Assembly: GCA_017470045.1 (NCBI GenBank)
Contig: JAFUFG010000177.1
Coordinates: 1 to 5,874, forward strand
Direction: 5' to 3'
Source of the DNA: Bacilli bacterium
GTDB taxonomy: Bacteria; Bacillota_I; Bacilli_A; RF39; UBA660
DNA length: 5,874 bases
A model generated the notes under the pieces. The model was not told where the DNA came from, ran no database searches, and saw only the letters and a list, made by a program, of their open reading frames with translations. Shown piece by piece: positions 4,524-5,874 of this stretch; the stretch's first letter is position 1; each line of letters begins with the position of its first letter. Both the position numbers and the translations under genes were made by a program.

Positions 4524-5246
4524 ATGAATTCTATTGAAACAAAAAAATTAAGCAAGAAATTTAAAGATAAAACTGCAGTAAATGAAATAAATTTGCAAAT
4601 AAAACAAGGTGAATTATTTGCACTATTAGGAACTAATGGTGCAGGAAAAACAACAACTATTAAAATGTTATCAGGATTAATACTACCTACATCAGGTGAA
4701 ATTTTAATTGAAAATATGAATATAAAAAAAGATATTTTTAAAATTAAAGAAATATTAAATGTGTCGCCACAAGAAACAGCAATTGCTCCTAATTTATCAG
4801 TTAAGGAAAATTTGGAATTTATGGCTGGTGTTTATCAAATAAAAGATAAAGATAAAAAAATTAATGAACTAATTAAATTGTTTAAATTAGATGAAGTGTT
4901 AAATAAAAGAGCAAAAACTTTATCTGGTGGATGGCAAAGAAAAGTATCTATTGCAATAAGTTTAATTAATGATCCTAAAATATTATTTTTAGATGAGCCA
5001 ACATTAGGTTTAGATGTTATTGCAAGAAAAGAATTATGGAAAGTTATTAATTCACTAAAAGGTAGAATAACAATTATTTTAACAACTCATTATATGGAAG
5101 AAGCAGAAAGTTTGTCAGATAGAATAGGTATAATGGCAAATGGTAATTTAATAGATATAGGTACTTCACAAGAGTTAATAAAAAAGACAAAAACTAAAAA
5201 TTTTGAAGATGCTTTCGTATCAATTGCAACAGGAGGTGAACTATAA
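4524..5246 (+). CDS. ABC transporter ATP-binding protein, ABC-2 exporter type
   Basis: This 240-residue nucleotide-binding subunit powers the permease encoded next. All ATPase motifs are present: Walker A GTNGAGKT (36-43) with K42, Q-loop Q83, signature LSGGWQR (133-139), Walker B ILFLDEP (153-159) with catalytic E158, D-loop LGLD (161-164) and switch H189. The overall pattern resembles the drug, antibiotic and sodium exporter ATPases of the CcmA/DrrA/NatA type, and the length is slightly short of many of them. The ATG lies one base after the abrB stop codon and no Shine-Dalgarno sequence precedes it, so it is probably translated by ribosomes finishing abrB. Its last codons contain AGGAGG, which serves the next gene. 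The signature has tryptophan where methionine is usual, a mild change. The substrate cannot be inferred. Confidence 0.95.
   Translation: MNSIETKKLSKKFKDKTAVNEINLQIKQGELFALLGTNGAGKTTTIKMLSGLILPTSGEILIENMNIKKDIFKIKEILNVSPQETAIAPNLSVKENLEFMAGVYQIKDKDKKINELIKLFKLDEVLNKRAKTLSGGWQRKVSIAISLINDPKILFLDEPTLGLDVIARKELWKVINSLKGRITIILTTHYMEEAESLSDRIGIMANGNLIDIGTSQELIKKTKTKNFEDAFVSIATGGEL
5231..5236 (+). promoter_or_regulatory. ribosome binding site of the permease gene inside the ATPase gene
   Basis: AGGAGG within the last ATPase codons lies nine bases before the ATG at 5246. It fixes that ATG, which overlaps the ATPase stop codon by one base (TAATG), as the permease start and suggests coupled translation of the two transporter subunits. 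Confidence 0.8.
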
Positions 5247-5874
5247 TGAGAATGTTAAATTTCGCTAAAAGAAATTTTAAAGAATTAATTAGAGATCCGT
5301 TAAGCCTAATTTTTGAAATAGTATTACCTATATTTTTATTATTTATATTTCAACAAATTAATATACCAGGAGATACATATAAATTAGAAAATTTTACTCC
5401 TGGAATAATAATATTTGGATTTTCATTTATAACATTATTTACTTCTACATTAGTAGCAAAAGACAGAAGTTCATCTTTATTAATAAGATTAGGAACATCT
5501 CCGATGAAATCTAGTGATTATATTTTGGGATATATATTATCTTTAATTCCAATTATTATTATTCAAGATGTATTGTTCTTTATAGTTGCAATTATGTTGG
5601 GACTAAGTTTTAGTATTAATATTATTTATACTATTATCATATCAATTCTAGTTTCAATTTTATTTATTTCATTTGGTATTTTGATAGGTAGTTTAGTTAG
5701 TGAAAAAGCATCAGGAGGTGTTGGAAGTATAATAATTCAATTAGTGTGTTTTACAAGTGGTATGTATTTTTCAAAAGATTTAATTGGAAAAGGATTTGCT
5801 AAAGTATGTGAATTTTTACCATTTGAAAGTGCTTTAAATATAATCAAGGGAATATTGAATAATAAATTAGATAT
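5246..5874 (+). CDS. ABC-2 type transporter permease (3' end cut by window)
   Basis: This is the membrane partner of the preceding ATPase. The first 209 residues are visible, and the family usually runs to about 240-260, so only the last part is missing. A short basic N-terminus (MRMLNFAKRNFKELIRDPLS) leads into helices at about 21-38, 52-71, 95-119, 123-150 and 157-176; a final helix should follow beyond the edge. Family hallmarks are the R-D-P-L-S entry to helix 1, TPGIIIFGFSF (51-61) starting helix 2, the cytoplasmic KDRSSSLLIRLGTSPM (72-87), and LPFESALNIIKG (191-202) late in the protein. It overlaps the ATPase gene by one base. Substrates of such pairs include drugs, peptides and lipids; nothing here selects one. 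No peptide or bacteriocin gene is visible in the window. Confidence 0.92.
   Translation, partial: MRMLNFAKRNFKELIRDPLSLIFEIVLPIFLLFIFQQINIPGDTYKLENFTPGIIIFGFSFITLFTSTLVAKDRSSSLLIRLGTSPMKSSDYILGYILSLIPIIIIQDVLFFIVAIMLGLSFSINIIYTIIISILVSILFISFGILIGSLVSEKASGGVGSIIIQLVCFTSGMYFSKDLIGKGFAKVCEFLPFESALNIIKGILNNKLD

Noticed and set aside
1..5874. CRISPR array, tRNA, rRNA or intact insertion sequence
   Set aside because: No regularly spaced identical repeats, no tRNA-like cloverleaf, no rRNA sequence and no transposase were recognised on reading the window.

Overview
The window looks like chromosomal DNA from a low-G+C, endospore-forming Firmicute. A GerA-type spore germination gene sits at the left edge, ribosome binding sites are of the GGAGG/GGTGAT type, promoters are TATAAT-like, codons are strongly A/T-ending, and no in-frame TGA argues for a mycoplasma code. 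Class or genus cannot be fixed from the sequence alone.

Layout: positions 1-632 (minus strand) hold the first 210 codons of a GerA-family germinant receptor subunit, cut by the window edge. It diverges from an rRNA uracil-C5 methyltransferase of the RlmD/RlmCD family (698-1912, plus strand), and the 65-bp gap carries candidate promoters for both directions. These two look like core genes. A 236-bp gap follows (1913-2148) with an apparent decayed duplicate of the rlmD 3' end and a perfect 11-bp hairpin.

From about 2100 onward all genes are on the plus strand. The first is an unrecognised 227-aa membrane protein (2149-2832) with its own extended -10 promoter and a downstream hairpin terminator. 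The second is a Fic-domain protein with an N-terminal inhibitory motif and a C-terminal winged helix (2941-3909), again with its own extended -10 promoter. Next is a 415-bp intergenic stretch (3910-4324) holding a pair of diverged 26-bp direct repeats, a good terminator, an 11-bp inverted repeat pair with a 27-nt spacer, and the promoter and operator of the next operon.

The last unit is a tightly packed operon: an AbrB/SpoVT-fold DNA-binding protein (4325-4522), an ABC transporter ATPase (4524-5246) and an ABC-2 type permease (5246 to the window end, truncated). A perfect 20-bp palindrome lies between the predicted transcription start and a strong Shine-Dalgarno sequence, which suggests that the operon is controlled there, plausibly by the AbrB-like protein itself. 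The ATPase and permease would form a homo- or heterodimeric exporter or ABC-2 pump; its substrate cannot be read from the sequence.

Base composition drops from left to right (21 G/C of 60 at 61-120, against 13 of 60 at 4561-4620), consistent with, but not proof of, an accessory segment next to core genes. I see no CRISPR array, tRNA, rRNA or intact insertion sequence. The least explained parts are the 227-aa membrane protein, the repeats in the two intergenic regions, and the absence of the usual first N-terminal subdomain in the GerA protein.
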